Shown: positions 34,941 through 45,980, numbered from the stretch's first letter. The stretch: DNA of 64,000 nt from Elusimicrobia bacterium GWA2_66_18 (GCA_001799675.1 MGTX01000002.1:223818-287817); one strand, 5' to 3'. Program-made: numbers and translations. The notes: generated by a model from the sequence alone, not told the origin.

Positions 34941-35339
34941 TCAGTCGCAGCGGGCGTCCCGGGGGTCTTCCTTGCCCGGGTACCAGGGCATGACCACCAT
35001 CGTCACGCCCATCGCGCGCACGGCTTGCTCGGTTTCGACGTCCGGCAGACGCTGGTCGTAGCCGAGGACCAAGAGATCGGGCTTCTCGCGGCGCAGGGTC
35101 GCGGCAAAACCGTGGGGATCTCCGACCACCACCCGGTCGGCCACCCCCAAAGCCTCGAGCCGCTTCTTGCGCAGCGAGGAGGCAACCGAGTGGGGCTTGC
35201 GGTTGTGGGAGTCGTGGGAAAGGACGACGACCAGGACGTCTCCAAGCACGCGGGCCTGTCGCAGCAGGCGCAGATGCGCCGGGTGGATGCGGTTGAAGCA
35301 GCCGGCCGCGAAGACGGTGACGGGCTTCTTCGATTCCAG
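34941..35339 (-). CDS. Nucleotidyl/cytidylyltransferase (TagD/HldE-C type)
   Basis: The visible domain is about 130 residues: PVTVFAAGCFNRIHPAHLRL with H-P-A-H in place of the family's HxGH, then VVVLSHDSHNRKP, EALGVADRVVVGDP and LVLGYDQR. This is the Rossmann nucleotidyltransferase that activates small phosphorylated alcohols or sugars with CTP or ATP. The start is uncertain. The domain begins right after the tatA stop, and the only codon there resembling a start is CTG at 35339. An in-frame ATG at 35396 would overlap tatA by about 56 bases. It may rely on translational coupling from tatA. Confidence 0.75.
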   Translation of the reverse strand: MESKKPVTVFAAGCFNRIHPAHLRLLRQARVLGDVLVVVLSHDSHNRKPHSVASSLRKKRLEALGVADRVVVGDPHGFAATLRREKPDLLVLGYDQRLPDVETEQAVRAMGVTMVVMPWYPGKEDPRDARCD

Positions 35340-35340
35340 G

Positions 35341-35544
35341 TCAGCCCTTCGCAGCGCGCTCGTCCTTCTGGGCCGCCTCAGCGGCCTTGGGCGCATCGTC
35401 CGTGAGGCCCTCTTTGAGGCCGTTCTTGAACATGTTGACGGCGCGGCCGCATTGCTTGGCGAACTCCGGAATCTTGCTGGGCCCGAAAAGGACCAAAGCG
35501 ACGACCGCGATGATGACGATCTCCGTAGTGCCAAGGCCTCCCAT
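35341..35544 (-). CDS. tatA: Sec-independent translocase protein TatA
   Basis: The protein is 67 residues: a short N-terminus (MGGLGTTE), one membrane helix (IVIIAVVALVLFGPSKIPEF) with the hallmark F-G-P hinge, an amphipathic helix and an acidic/alanine-rich tail. TatA oligomers form the pore for folded, twin-arginine-signal proteins. GGGAGGATGAAATGG supplies a strong ribosome site. No tatC is present in the window. Confidence 0.93.
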   Translation of the reverse strand: MGGLGTTEIVIIAVVALVLFGPSKIPEFAKQCGRAVNMFKNGLKEGLTDDAPKAAEAAQKDERAAKG

Positions 35545-35610
35545 TTCATCCTCCCAAATCTATAACTTCAATTTAGCATTTTAATAGAATCCAGACATGA
35601 TCCGACCAGG

Positions 35611-37658
<2,048 letters not shown>

Positions 37659-37662
<4 letters not shown>

Positions 37663-38027
37663 GCTTTGAGACGGCCGCGGCGCAGGAGCACGCGCGCCTT
37701 CTCGACGGTGACCAGGCCGTCGCGCATCATGCGGTTTACGTGGCGGCGCAGGAAGCGCGCGAGTTTGGGGCTCTCATCGACGATCTCCACGACGACCGGG
37801 AGGTCCTCGGAGAGGCGCAGCAGGTTGGCGGTGTGCAGTTCGCTGTTGCGGCCGTAGCCCATGAAGCCCTTGAAGACGCTGGCCCCGGCCAGACCCTCCT
37901 GCCGAGCGGCCTCGACGATGGCTTGGTGGAGCGGGCGGCCCTCCCACTGGTCCGACTCTCCCATGAAGATGCGCAGGAGCTGAGCGGATTGGAGGCCGCG
38001 GCGGAGCGCGGGCTTATTTTTCTTCAT
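37659..38027 (-). CDS. DUF190 family protein
   Basis: The protein is 122 residues. [20 protein letters not shown], then [20 protein letters not shown], define DUF190, a PII-like ferredoxin-fold family often encoded beside crcB. It may bind a nucleotide and modulate the fluoride channel (inference). It overlaps crcB (ATGA) and the DUF255 gene (ATGA). Confidence 0.92.
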
Positions 38028-38413
38028 AGAGACCTCCCGACGAGGGTTCCCAGACGCAGCAAGATGAGGCCGCCGACGAGGCTGCCCGCGACGTTGAGCA
38101 GCGCCCGGACGAAGTCTCCGCCTTTCATGAGGTTGGAGGTCTCCAGGATGAGGGTCGAGAAGGTGGTGAACGCGCCGCAGAAGCCGGTCATGAGCAGGAG
38201 GCGGGCTGCCGGGCTCAGCGCGAAGCGCTCGGCGGTCAGGCAGTCGAACAGCCCGATGAGAAAGCAGCCGCTCATATTGACCAGGAACGTGCCGTACGGG
38301 AACGCCGCCCCCAGCGCGCGATGGACGCCGCCCGCCATGAAGTAGCGCGCCAAGCCCCCGGCGAGACTGCCGGCGGCCAGGCTCAGCCATGTGGCCATCG
38401 TCGTTCGAGGCAT
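38024..38413 (-). CDS. crcB: Fluoride ion channel CrcB/FluC
   Basis: The protein is 129 residues with four membrane segments. GGLARYFMAG, GTFLVNMSGCFLIG and TGFCGAFTTFSTL are the FluC channel signatures, with the phenylalanine/threonine pore track and the asparagine in the second helix. It exports fluoride as a dual-topology dimer. MPRTTM offers two ATG starts; neither has a clear ribosome site. No fluoride riboswitch is recognisable in the 36 bases before the divergent gene. Confidence 0.93.
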   Translation of the reverse strand: MPRTTMATWLSLAAGSLAGGLARYFMAGGVHRALGAAFPYGTFLVNMSGCFLIGLFDCLTAERFALSPAARLLLMTGFCGAFTTFSTLILETSNLMKGGDFVRALLNVAGSLVGGLILLRLGTLVGRSL

Positions 38414-38435
38414 AAAAGAGGAATCCGTGAGGCAA

Positions 38436-38445
38436 TGGTATAATA
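38436..38445. promoter_or_regulatory. Bidirectional extended -10 element between crcB and the radical SAM gene
   Basis: TGGTATAAT (38436-38444, plus) is an extended -10 ending five bases before the ATG at 38450. On the other strand the same bases give TATTAT (38440-38445) facing crcB. One near-symmetric box could fire both ways, leaderless toward the radical SAM gene. Confidence 0.5.
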
Positions 38446-38449
38446 TCGC

Positions 38450-39445
38450 ATGGCCGTCGATATGAAGTTCATCCTCACGGGCGCCAAACGGGTCATCGAC
38501 TCGCGCCCGATGTACGCCCAGGTGGTCGTCACCGACGACTGCAACCTGACCTGCTCTTACTGCGACGAGTACGCCCCGGGCGCGCCCGTCATCGCTCTGG
38601 AGACCCTAAAGGACCGCATCGACAAGCTCGACGAATTGGGCGTGTTGGTCTACGACTTCCTCGGCGGCGAGACCATGCTCCACCCGCGGATCGCGGAGCT
38701 GGTCGCGCACGCCAAGTCCAAGCGCGGAGGCTCGAACCTCGCCACCATCATCTCCAACGGATTCCTCCTGACCCAGAAGAACATAGAGGGCCTCAACGCC
38801 GCGGGCCTCGACTTCATGCAGGTCTCGGTGGATACCTTGCATCCGACCGAATGGTCGGACAAGTCCTTGAAATCAGTTTTGCCCAAATTGAAGCTTTTGG
38901 CCGAGACGGCGAAGTTCCAAGTCGAGATCCAATCGGTTCTCAACGAGGAAAATCTCGGCAACTACGACGAGTTCCGCGCGGCCTTGAAGGACCTGCCCTT
39001 CGCCTTCGGCTTCTCCATCATGCACGGCAAAGGCGGGAAAATCGCCATCCAGGGAGAGAAGTACCTCGGCCTACTCGCGAAATACGGCGTCTTCGAAGGC
39101 GTCAACTTCTACGGCGAGCATCTCAAGGAGATGCTCCAGGGAAACTTCGCGCGTCCGTGGAAATGCCTGGCCGGCTTCAAGTTCCTCTACGTGACCTCAG
39201 CGGGGGCCGTCCAGTGGTGCGCCCAGCAGCGAGGCGTCTCCTACGACTTGATGACCGCCACCCCCGAGAGACTCAAGGCCGACGGCGTGCACAAGCCTTG
39301 CGAAGCCGGCTGCGCCCTGGGCTGCGTGCGCATGGTCTCGCACACGCTGGGCGAGCCGCTCAAGACCTTCGGCGCCAGCTTCAAGCTCGCGGCCGGTATG
39401 AGCGCGCCAAAGAAGGCGCGCCTGCCCGCCGCCGCGTCCTCCTGA
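38450..39445 (+). CDS. Radical SAM protein with C-terminal cysteine cluster
   Basis: The protein is 331 residues. The cluster motif is C31-x3-C35-x2-C38 in TDDCNLTCSYCDE, followed by DFLGGETMLHPRIAEL. The C-terminal region has extra cysteines (WKCLAGFKFL, QWCAQQRG, KPCEAGCALGCVRM) like SPASM/twitch auxiliary clusters. It resembles HpnH-like and peptide- or cofactor-modifying radical SAM enzymes, but the substrate is not evident and no peptide precursor gene is adjacent. The ATG at 38450 follows an extended -10 by five bases. Confidence 0.82.
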   Translation: MAVDMKFILTGAKRVIDSRPMYAQVVVTDDCNLTCSYCDEYAPGAPVIALETLKDRIDKLDELGVLVYDFLGGETMLHPRIAELVAHAKSKRGGSNLATIISNGFLLTQKNIEGLNAAGLDFMQVSVDTLHPTEWSDKSLKSVLPKLKLLAETAKFQVEIQSVLNEENLGNYDEFRAALKDLPFAFGFSIMHGKGGKIAIQGEKYLGLLAKYGVFEGVNFYGEHLKEMLQGNFARPWKCLAGFKFLYVTSAGAVQWCAQQRGVSYDLMTATPERLKADGVHKPCEAGCALGCVRMVSHTLGEPLKTFGASFKLAAGMSAPKKARLPAAASS

Positions 39446-39461
39446 CTCCGGGACCAAACCG

Positions 39462-40061
39462 TCACTTTTGAGCGGGAGTCTCCGCTTTGAGCGTGGCCTC
39501 GATGTCGATGGTCACGTCGACCTCTTCGCCGAGCATGACCCCGCCGGCGTCCAGGGCCTTATTCCAGACGATGCCGAACTCTTTGCGGTTGATCCGGGTC
39601 CTCGCGGAGAAGCCCGCCCGCTGGTTGCCCCACGGGTCTTTGCCCGCGCCTCCCAGCTCCAGATCGAGCACGACCGGCTTGGTCGCGCAATGCATGGTGA
39701 GCTCTCCGTGGAGCTTGGCCGTGTCGCCCTTGACGTCCGTCACTTTCACGCTCTTGAAGCTCATCGCGGGGCACTTCCCCACGTCAAAGAAGTCCGGAGA
39801 TTTCAGATGCGTATCGCGCTTCTCGTTGTCGGTATTGATGGAGGCGGGATCGATCGACGCGCTGACCTTCCAGGCCTCGGGCTTGCCGGGCTCGTAGGAC
39901 AGCGTCCCGGAGAAGGTCGTGAAGCGGCCGGGAACCCTGCCCACGAGGTGGCGGATCTTGAAGGCGATCTGGCTGTGAACAGGGTCGATCTCATAGATCG
40001 CGGCGCGCGCGGCGGGCGAGAGGACGGCGAGAACGGCGGCGGCAAGCAGGGTCTGGCGCAT
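39462..40061 (-). CDS. YceI family periplasmic protein
   Basis: The protein is 199 residues with a signal peptide (cleavage after SPAARA). The mature domain starts YEIDPVHSQIAFKIRHLVG, the YceI lipocalin-like signature, with SFKSVKVTDVKGDTAKLHGE, and ends VTIDIEATLKAE. These proteins bind isoprenoid chains or other amphipathic molecules; polyisoprenoid binding would fit the isoprenoid-rich window but is inference. It is transcribed in the same direction as, and 62 bases after, the last array gene. AGGAGG lies upstream of the ATG. Confidence 0.9.
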   Translation of the reverse strand: MRQTLLAAAVLAVLSPAARAAIYEIDPVHSQIAFKIRHLVGRVPGRFTTFSGTLSYEPGKPEAWKVSASIDPASINTDNEKRDTHLKSPDFFDVGKCPAMSFKSVKVTDVKGDTAKLHGELTMHCATKPVVLDLELGGAGKDPWGNQRAGFSARTRINRKEFGIVWNKALDAGGVMLGEEVDVTIDIEATLKAETPAQK

Positions 40062-40123
40062 CGGGTGTGGCCTCCTGGCCTATCTGTAACCGAATCGATT
40101 ATGATCGCGCTATTATAATTATT

Positions 40124-40543
40124 TTACGGACCGAGGAGACACTGCCCTGCCAAGCTCGCATTGACATCCCTTTGGACGTCTATGACGTTGCATAAGCCGT
40201 CGCGGTTTAAATCCGACGTGCAGGCCGTGGTGCCCAGGGCCTGATTAACCTGCAATTGCACGTCCACCACGTTGGTCGATCCGTCCCGGTTGAGGTCGCA
40301 GGCCGAATAAACGCTCAACGCCAGGCTAGCAGAGCCCGTGCCGATCGCATTGGCGGCGCTGATGGTCACGCTGGAAGTCCCGGCGGTCGTGGGCGTTCCG
40401 GAGATGAGGCCCCCGGTGCTCACCGACAAGGCCGCCGGCAGGCCCACGGCGTTGAAGCTCGTGGGGCTGTTGGTGGCCGTGATCTGGTAGCTCAACGCGA
40501 TTGCGACCGTACCGGTTGAACTCAGCGCGCTGGTGATGACCGG
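40124..40543 (-). repeat. Constant tail copy A
   Basis: Encodes PVITSALSS... through CLLGP. The He_PIG part is the most diverged of the nine (GTVAIALSYQ, SASLALSVY). The dockerin part has QALGTTACTS and SLAGQCLLGP. Confidence 0.85.
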
Positions 40544-43500
40544 CGCGGGGCTGGCGGTCGCGCTGTACGTGACCGTGATCGTATCGGTGGATGCGTTATT
40601 GGCCGCGTCTGTCCCGGTCACCGTGATGGTATTGCTCCCGGAAATGAGCGAGACGCCGGTCATCGACCAGGATGTCGTGCCCGCGGCGAGTACGGGAGCT
40701 CCTGAGTTGAGGGTATAGGTGATGGTCTTCAGGCCGCTTCCAGCATCCGAGGCGCTGCCGCTGAAGGTCAAGGTACTGGTGTTAGTGCTGTAGGTAGCGT
40801 TGGTAGTCGGGCTGGTGATGCTTATCGCGGGCGCGGTGGTGTCTAAGATGATGGCATCGCTGACTGAGGTGGAAATATTGCCGGCCGCATCTTCATACCA
40901 ACAGTATACGGTCTTGGCGCCGTCTCCGATGCTGAGGGTGTAGGATATAGTTGAGGAGTAGCTGGCAGTTGAGGGTAAGGCAACCCAGCCTGCGGCGCCG
41001 GCGCTGGGGGTGGTGCTGGAGGTTGAAAGATAATAGCCAGTGACCCCGGTTGTGTCGGTGGCCGATAAGCGTAAGGATACGCCGGTGGAGTTGGTGTAGC
41101 CGGCGCTAGCGTTGATAGAGATAGTGCCTGCGGGGGCGGTGGTGTCGGAGGAGATAGAGCATCCTTCGTTAGGGGCGGTCTCACTGGTTTCTCTGTTGTT
41201 GCAGACTCCGTCGTTATTATTAAAACAGCTTAACACTATCTTGGAAGTGTAAGGGGTCAGAGTTATGGAACCGGAAATGACATTATTGTTCACATCGCAG
41301 TATTGTTTGCCTGCCAGATCCACGACTTTGGAAACGGTGGTTTCGTTATAGTAAATAGCCATATCGTCGGAGGCGTCGTTGTAGGTGGCGGTTACTTCTT
41401 TGACGGAGATATTGTCTATGTAGTATAGGGAGTCGGCGGCGAGACTCCCTATCGCAATCTGCGCGTTGGTTACGGCTGTTGTCGACATAAAGACAAAAGC
41501 GATTTCCCTTCTGGTTGTTCCAATTTTCAATTGATTGGTGCTGCTAAGCGAATCGTTGGGTGAGCTCCCTCTCCTTATGCGCACGTTAATGCCCCTCCAT
41601 TTGTCGGAAATGACGCTGAATTTTACTTCATAAGTTTTGCCTGATTGTATTGCAAAAGTGTTCGAGATTAAAACGGCTTGGCTATTTAAAGAAGCATCGC
41701 TACTGGTAAACTTCATGACCCCGCCGTCTAACCCACCTGAAGAATTCCATAAAATAGCCGCCGTGCTCGGCCATTTAGTCCATCCATTAATATTAGTGTC
41801 AAAATTACCATTAGAAACTAAATTACCGCCAACTGTGGAGATTACTTTATATGGCTTTATTTCGAAGTAATCTCCCATGTCTTTGGAGTTAAGATCCTGG
41901 TTCTTGGAGGATTGCCATTCGGGGAGAAAGTAGCGTGAAAGTGGATATCCAGCTCTAAATTGCGTGGCGAAAGATTCATAATAAGAATGAGAATAGGTAT
42001 TATAATCAAATATCGCGTATTGAGATAAACCTAAATCATCGCCGAAACTTGAAGAGAGATCCAAGGGCGAACGACCATCGAAAGAATTGAAAAAGTTATT
42101 ATTAGTTACAACATCGTCGTTTGGAATGAGATATGCACTGTCCTGAACAAATTCACCTACCGCGGATTGGAATTTAAAGGCATTTGTTCTGGCTTTGAAA
42201 ACATTGTTGTTATTTATGGTCTCAAAGTCCCCTTTCATGAATATCCCCAAATCGGCATTGATTACCGTATTATCTTTCACGGCCATATGGCTGACACCTC
42301 CATCCAAATATATCCCATTGGCAGTCGCTTCAGATGGCGCAGAACCATCATTACTGCCGCCAATTGAATTCGTAACAATGTTGCCGATTATTTGAGAATC
42401 GTGTGAATTAACGCCCCAAGTGTAGATTGCCCCGCAATCAGTCAAGGTGAGGCAGGTGTTATCAATAAAATTATTCTGAATAATATTATCTATTCCTGAA
42501 AAAAAACTTATGCCGGCGTAGCCGCTATAAAAAATTTTGTTATTTTTTATAACATTATTGCTGCCGCTGTATTGATGTATCCCGGCATAGCTGTTTTTAA
42601 GTCTCTGGCCGACAGTGCCGGAATTGGTGATCACATTATCTATAATGTTTGAATTGCTGGCTGACCGCACCCTGATCCCGCTATCGACGCTGTTATTGAT
42701 TTTGTTGTTTTGAAAGGTTATATTGTTTGATTTTTGCAATAACGCGCCGATTTGACCGGAATTATATATTTCAATATTTTGAACACGGATATTAGAAGAA
42801 TCGTACAAATAAATGCCATTTATACCCGCGTTCTTAATTAATATGTCATTTATATCTATAAAACTCCTGCCGGTAGCGTAAATTCCACTACTGCTTACGG
42901 AAACTTCCACAGTATGCGCTGAAGGATTATCTCCATTTTCTAGCCAGATATATATGCTCCGACTAGCGCTATCGTAATGCCATTCCTTGGCTGCATCCAG
43001 CATCCATAATTTTCCTCGAAGATAGTAGCCATAACCTGCCCGTGGTGGTTGCCCGGAGTTGCTTTCATTCCATTCTATTCTGTGAGCGGCGGAATCATAT
43101 GATGAAACAATGCGATTGTTTATTTGCCAATGCCTGATTCTTAGCATGAGTTCGGAACCAAGCACTTGATTTTGGATCAAGCTGATATCACTGTCAATTA
43201 AATAATTATTGACTGTTGAGTCCTGGTCAATCGTCAAATATCCGCTATTAGGGTAATGAGCCATGTCATAATAATCCCCATCAACAAGCAGTTGATTAAT
43301 TCCAGTTAAATTTAAAGAGCTTATGTCGGCAGTGTAGATATTTCCGCTATATTGCATCCATCCGGTGACGGTTTTGGCGGCGTTGATTATCGGTTTGCTG
43401 CCTGTGCCGTAAGCGCCGAAAGTAATATAACTGCCAGCCGTTCCGGAAGAAGGAATTGTCAATTGTTCTCTCCATTCTCCGCCTCGTTTTAAAACGACAG

Positions 43501-43708
43501 AGTCGCCAGAAGAAAAAGATGAGGAATTGACTTTGGAAATTGTTTTCCACGGGGCTGATTGGGATAAACCATTATTGTTGTCACTGCCGGAGACAGAATC
43601 AACGTAATAAATATTTCCTGTAGAAGAACTGGAAGCGATTATTGGATTGACGGAAATAAAATACAAGAGAAAGGTTAAAAATGCTGGAATGTGCAATATG
43701 CGTTTCAT
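40124..43708 (-). CDS. Secreted parallel beta-helix protein with CBM, Ig and dockerin-like tail (array gene A, last)
   Basis: The protein is 1194 residues with signal peptide MKRILHIPAFLTFLLYFISV. Residues about 30-570 are right-handed parallel beta-helix coils of NosD/polysaccharide-lyase type (IRVQNIEIYNSGQIGALLQK, NVIKNNKIFYSGYAGISFFS). A jellyroll CBM4/9-like domain follows (about 650-790, NLVSNGNFDTNINGW). Two Ig-like repeats (about 890-1055) precede the constant tail (1056-1194), whose dockerin-like part is 1135-1194. Probable role: binding or depolymerising an acidic polysaccharide. The body is AT-rich, the tail GC-rich. The start lies exactly 14 bases after gene B's stop with AGGAG upstream. 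Confidence 0.85.
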   Translation of the reverse strand: MKRILHIPAFLTFLLYFISVNPIIASSSSTGNIYYVDSVSGSDNNNGLSQSAPWKTISKVNSSSFSSGDSVVLKRGGEWREQLTIPSSGTAGSYITFGAYGTGSKPIINAAKTVTGWMQYSGNIYTADISSLNLTGINQLLVDGDYYDMAHYPNSGYLTIDQDSTVNNYLIDSDISLIQNQVLGSELMLRIRHWQINNRIVSSYDSAAHRIEWNESNSGQPPRAGYGYYLRGKLWMLDAAKEWHYDSASRSIYIWLENGDNPSAHTVEVSVSSSGIYATGRSFIDINDILIKNAGINGIYLYDSSNIRVQNIEIYNSGQIGALLQKSNNITFQNNKINNSVDSGIRVRSASNSNIIDNVITNSGTVGQRLKNSYAGIHQYSGSNNVIKNNKIFYSGYAGISFFSGIDNIIQNNFIDNTCLTLTDCGAIYTWGVNSHDSQIIGNIVTNSIGGSNDGSAPSEATANGIYLDGGVSHMAVKDNTVINADLGIFMKGDFETINNNNVFKARTNAFKFQSAVGEFVQDSAYLIPNDDVVTNNNFFNSFDGRSPLDLSSSFGDDLGLSQYAIFDYNTYSHSYYESFATQFRAGYPLSRYFLPEWQSSKNQDLNSKDMGDYFEIKPYKVISTVGGNLVSNGNFDTNINGWTKWPSTAAILWNSSGGLDGGVMKFTSSDASLNSQAVLISNTFAIQSGKTYEVKFSVISDKWRGINVRIRRGSSPNDSLSSTNQLKIGTTRREIAFVFMSTTAVTNAQIAIGSLAADSLYYIDNISVKEVTATYNDASDDMAIYYNETTVSKVVDLAGKQYCDVNNNVISGSITLTPYTSKIVLSCFNNNDGVCNNRETSETAPNEGCSISSDTTAPAGTISINASAGYTNSTGVSLRLSATDTTGVTGYYLSTSSTTPSAGAAGWVALPSTASYSSTISYTLSIGDGAKTVYCWYEDAAGNISTSVSDAIILDTTAPAISITSPTTNATYSTNTSTLTFSGSASDAGSGLKTITYTLNSGAPVLAAGTTSWSMTGVSLISGSNTITVTGTDAANNASTDTITVTYSATASPAPVITSALSSTGTVAIALSYQITATNSPTSFNAVGLPAALSVSTGGLISGTPTTAGTSSVTISAANAIGTGSASLALSVYSACDLNRDGSTNVVDVQLQVNQALGTTACTSDLNRDGLCNVIDVQRDVNASLAGQCLLGP

Positions 43709-43722
43709 AATCATTCTCCTGT

Positions 43723-44145
43723 TTACGGGCCGAGGACACACTGTCCTCTCAAGCCGGCATTCACGTCTCTTTGGACGTCGATGACGTTGCACGAGCCGTC
43801 GCGGTTCAAGTCCGACGTGCAGGCCGCCGCGCCCAGGGCCTGATTGACTTGTAATTGCACGTCCACCACGTTGGTCGAGGCGTCCCGGTTCAAGTCGCAG
43901 GCGGAATAAACGCTCAACGTAAGCGTGCTGACGCCCGTTCCGACCGCGTTGGCAGCGCTGATGGCCACGCTGGAAGTCCCCACAGTCGTGGGCGTTCCGG
44001 AGATGCGCCCCGTGCCGGTGCTCACCGACAACCCCGCCGGCAGGCCCGCGGCGTTGAAGCTGGTGGGGCCGTTGGCGGCCGTGATCTGGTAGCTGAACGC
44101 GGTCCCCGCCGTGCCGGTGGAACTCAGCGCGCTGGTGATGATCGG
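43723..44145 (-). repeat. Constant tail copy B
   Basis: He_PIG part with STGTGRISG, shared with copy C. Dockerin part with QALGAAACTS and GLRGQCVLGP. Confidence 0.85.
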
Positions 44146-45972
44146 CCCGGGGCTGGCGGTCGCGTTGTAGGTGACCGTGATCGTATCGGTGGATGCGTTA
44201 TTGGCCGCGTCTTTGGCGGTCACCCTGATGAGATTGGCTCCGGACAGCAGGGCTATGCCGGAGATCGACCAACTGGCGGTGCCGGCAGCGACGCCGCCGC
44301 CTCCTTTGTCGCTGGTCCAACTGACCGCGGATACTCCGATATTATCCGCGGAAGTCCCGGATAAGGCGATGGTGCTGGTGGTGGTGGAATAGGCGGCGCT
44401 GGATGTGGGGCTGGTAATCCTGATACTGGGAGCGACTGTGTCGGTTATTTGTCCTCCTCCGGTTGAGAACTCGTGGGCACCCATGTCAAAAGCCACGCCT
44501 GACGGACGAGCAGTGCTGAAAAAGTCTTCACTAACCTCGGTGATTGATATTCCCTTGTTAACGGCCGCTGATGTAGATAAAAGTTTAATTGAAGATGTAT
44601 CAAATGTTCCCGCCTGCGGTTTGTAGCTGGGATTGCTTAGCCCGGGAATGGAAGTGACGATGTCGCCAACGCCTTGCAGGTTGGACGGCGCTGTGCTGGA
44701 CCAAAGGTTGTGGTGGAAGTCCATGCTGGGGATGCTCGGAATGGAGCCTGGTTTCGAGAAGACGAGATTATTGACGAAGGTGAGCCCGCTGTTATTGAGA
44801 CTGATGGAGCCTGAGTGCATGGCCTTGCCTCCGCCTAAGAACGTGTTGTTGTATATCCTGACGTCGGTGACCTTGGATGCGGGAACGTATTGCCCAAAGG
44901 TGACAAGACCAGCACAGCCCGCGAGGATGTTATTGGCGATGAGCAGGTCGTCCATGAGCTCTCCGTCTTCGCTGGCGATCGAGATGCATGCGGACCATCC
45001 CGGGCTATTCAAGTAGTACTTCGGGTCGCCGGTGTGATAGATAAGATTCTTCTCAGCCACGACCTGGCTGCTGTTGCTCAAATAGAGCTGACTAGACATG
45101 TTGTCATAGATATCGTTGCCTTTGATTTGGGTATTCTGCGTCACATTATTGAAGAGACCAGTTCCTAAACCCTCCCCCCAGTTGTGGAAAATATTGTTGT
45201 CAATGAGATCGATTTTCTCCGAGTACAGCAGATAGATTCCACCAGACCAGCCGGGCCCGCCACCAGTGAAAGTTGCTGTGCTTCCAGACCAGACAATGAT
45301 GGGCGCGCTTCGTGAATATGCGGCGAAGTCGTTGGTATCCCGCACGATATTATTGCGGAATGACACATCATTGACACCGCCGATATAGACTCCCTCGTTT
45401 CTAATTCGGCTTATTTCGGAATTGCGGAATTGGACGGACTGGAAAGTCGTCGAAGGTCCATTATATTTTCCAATCAAGACACCATGCCCGCGGGACCGCG
45501 TTATGTCGATGCCATCCCATACGATGTGGTTCGCCTTGATAGACACCATATACGCCCAGACAAAGCAGGCTTGCTTGGGTGATGGTCCCAAATTGGCGTT
45601 GGAGTCTTCCCCCACCTCGTAACATTTGGTGTTGCTGTAGAAAGATTTGTTCATATTGGCAGGAGAACCGGCAGGAAGTTTGTATTCTCCATCTATGACG
45701 GGCTTATTGGCAGGGTCGTACGCGCGAATGGTAATGGGCTGCGATGCGGTGCCTGATTTTGCGACAGAGACTGTTTCATAATAAGTTCCAGCGGCAACAC
45801 AAAGAGTGTCTCCGGGAACAAGACTTGAAATGCCGGCTTGAATGGTGGTGGCGGCTGATTTGCCGTTAATCGAACCCGACTTTGACACGTATTGAGTGCA
45901 TGAGAAAGAGGAGGGAGAGAGAATGAGGAAGATTAAAAATGTTGAAATGCAAAATATGCGCTTCACGGTCAT
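43723..45972 (-). CDS. Secreted parallel beta-helix protein with Ig and dockerin-like tail (array gene B)
   Basis: The protein is about 749 residues. A signal peptide (KRIFCISTFLIFLILSPSSF) precedes YVSKSGSINGKSAATTIQAG and PGDTLCVAAGTYYETVSVAK, the opening of pectate-lyase-like beta-helices. Coils such as VQFRNSEISRIRNEGVYIGG and RDTNDFAAYS continue to about 510. One Ig-like domain (about 525-609) and the tail (610-749) follow. ATG codons at 45978 and 45972 precede a GTG at 45966. That GTG aligns with the MKR start of the sister genes and keeps the 14-base spacer, so the ancestral ATG probably mutated to GTG and the usual AGGAG is also lost. Translation may depend on re-initiation after gene C. 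Confidence 0.83.
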   Translation of the reverse strand: MTVKRIFCISTFLIFLILSPSSFSCTQYVSKSGSINGKSAATTIQAGISSLVPGDTLCVAAGTYYETVSVAKSGTASQPITIRAYDPANKPVIDGEYKLPAGSPANMNKSFYSNTKCYEVGEDSNANLGPSPKQACFVWAYMVSIKANHIVWDGIDITRSRGHGVLIGKYNGPSTTFQSVQFRNSEISRIRNEGVYIGGVNDVSFRNNIVRDTNDFAAYSRSAPIIVWSGSTATFTGGGPGWSGGIYLLYSEKIDLIDNNIFHNWGEGLGTGLFNNVTQNTQIKGNDIYDNMSSQLYLSNSSQVVAEKNLIYHTGDPKYYLNSPGWSACISIASEDGELMDDLLIANNILAGCAGLVTFGQYVPASKVTDVRIYNNTFLGGGKAMHSGSISLNNSGLTFVNNLVFSKPGSIPSIPSMDFHHNLWSSTAPSNLQGVGDIVTSIPGLSNPSYKPQAGTFDTSSIKLLSTSAAVNKGISITEVSEDFFSTARPSGVAFDMGAHEFSTGGGQITDTVAPSIRITSPTSSAAYSTTTSTIALSGTSADNIGVSAVSWTSDKGGGGVAAGTASWSISGIALLSGANLIRVTAKDAANNASTDTITVTYNATASPGPIITSALSSTGTAGTAFSYQITAANGPTSFNAAGLPAGLSVSTGTGRISGTPTTVGTSSVAISAANAVGTGVSTLTLSVYSACDLNRDASTNVVDVQLQVNQALGAAACTSDLNRDGSCNVIDVQRDVNAGLRGQCVLGP

Positions 45973-45980
45973 TATCATGT

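Noticed and set aside
38414..38449. Fluoride riboswitch upstream of crcB
   Set aside because: Only 36 bases separate crcB from the divergent gene and no conserved riboswitch core is recognisable.
40124..40306. LPXTG, PEP-CTERM or type IX (CTD) sorting signal at the tail ends
   Set aside because: The tail ends have no hydrophobic helix with basic cluster and no LPXTG or PEP motif. The pattern is paired EF-hand-like loops instead.
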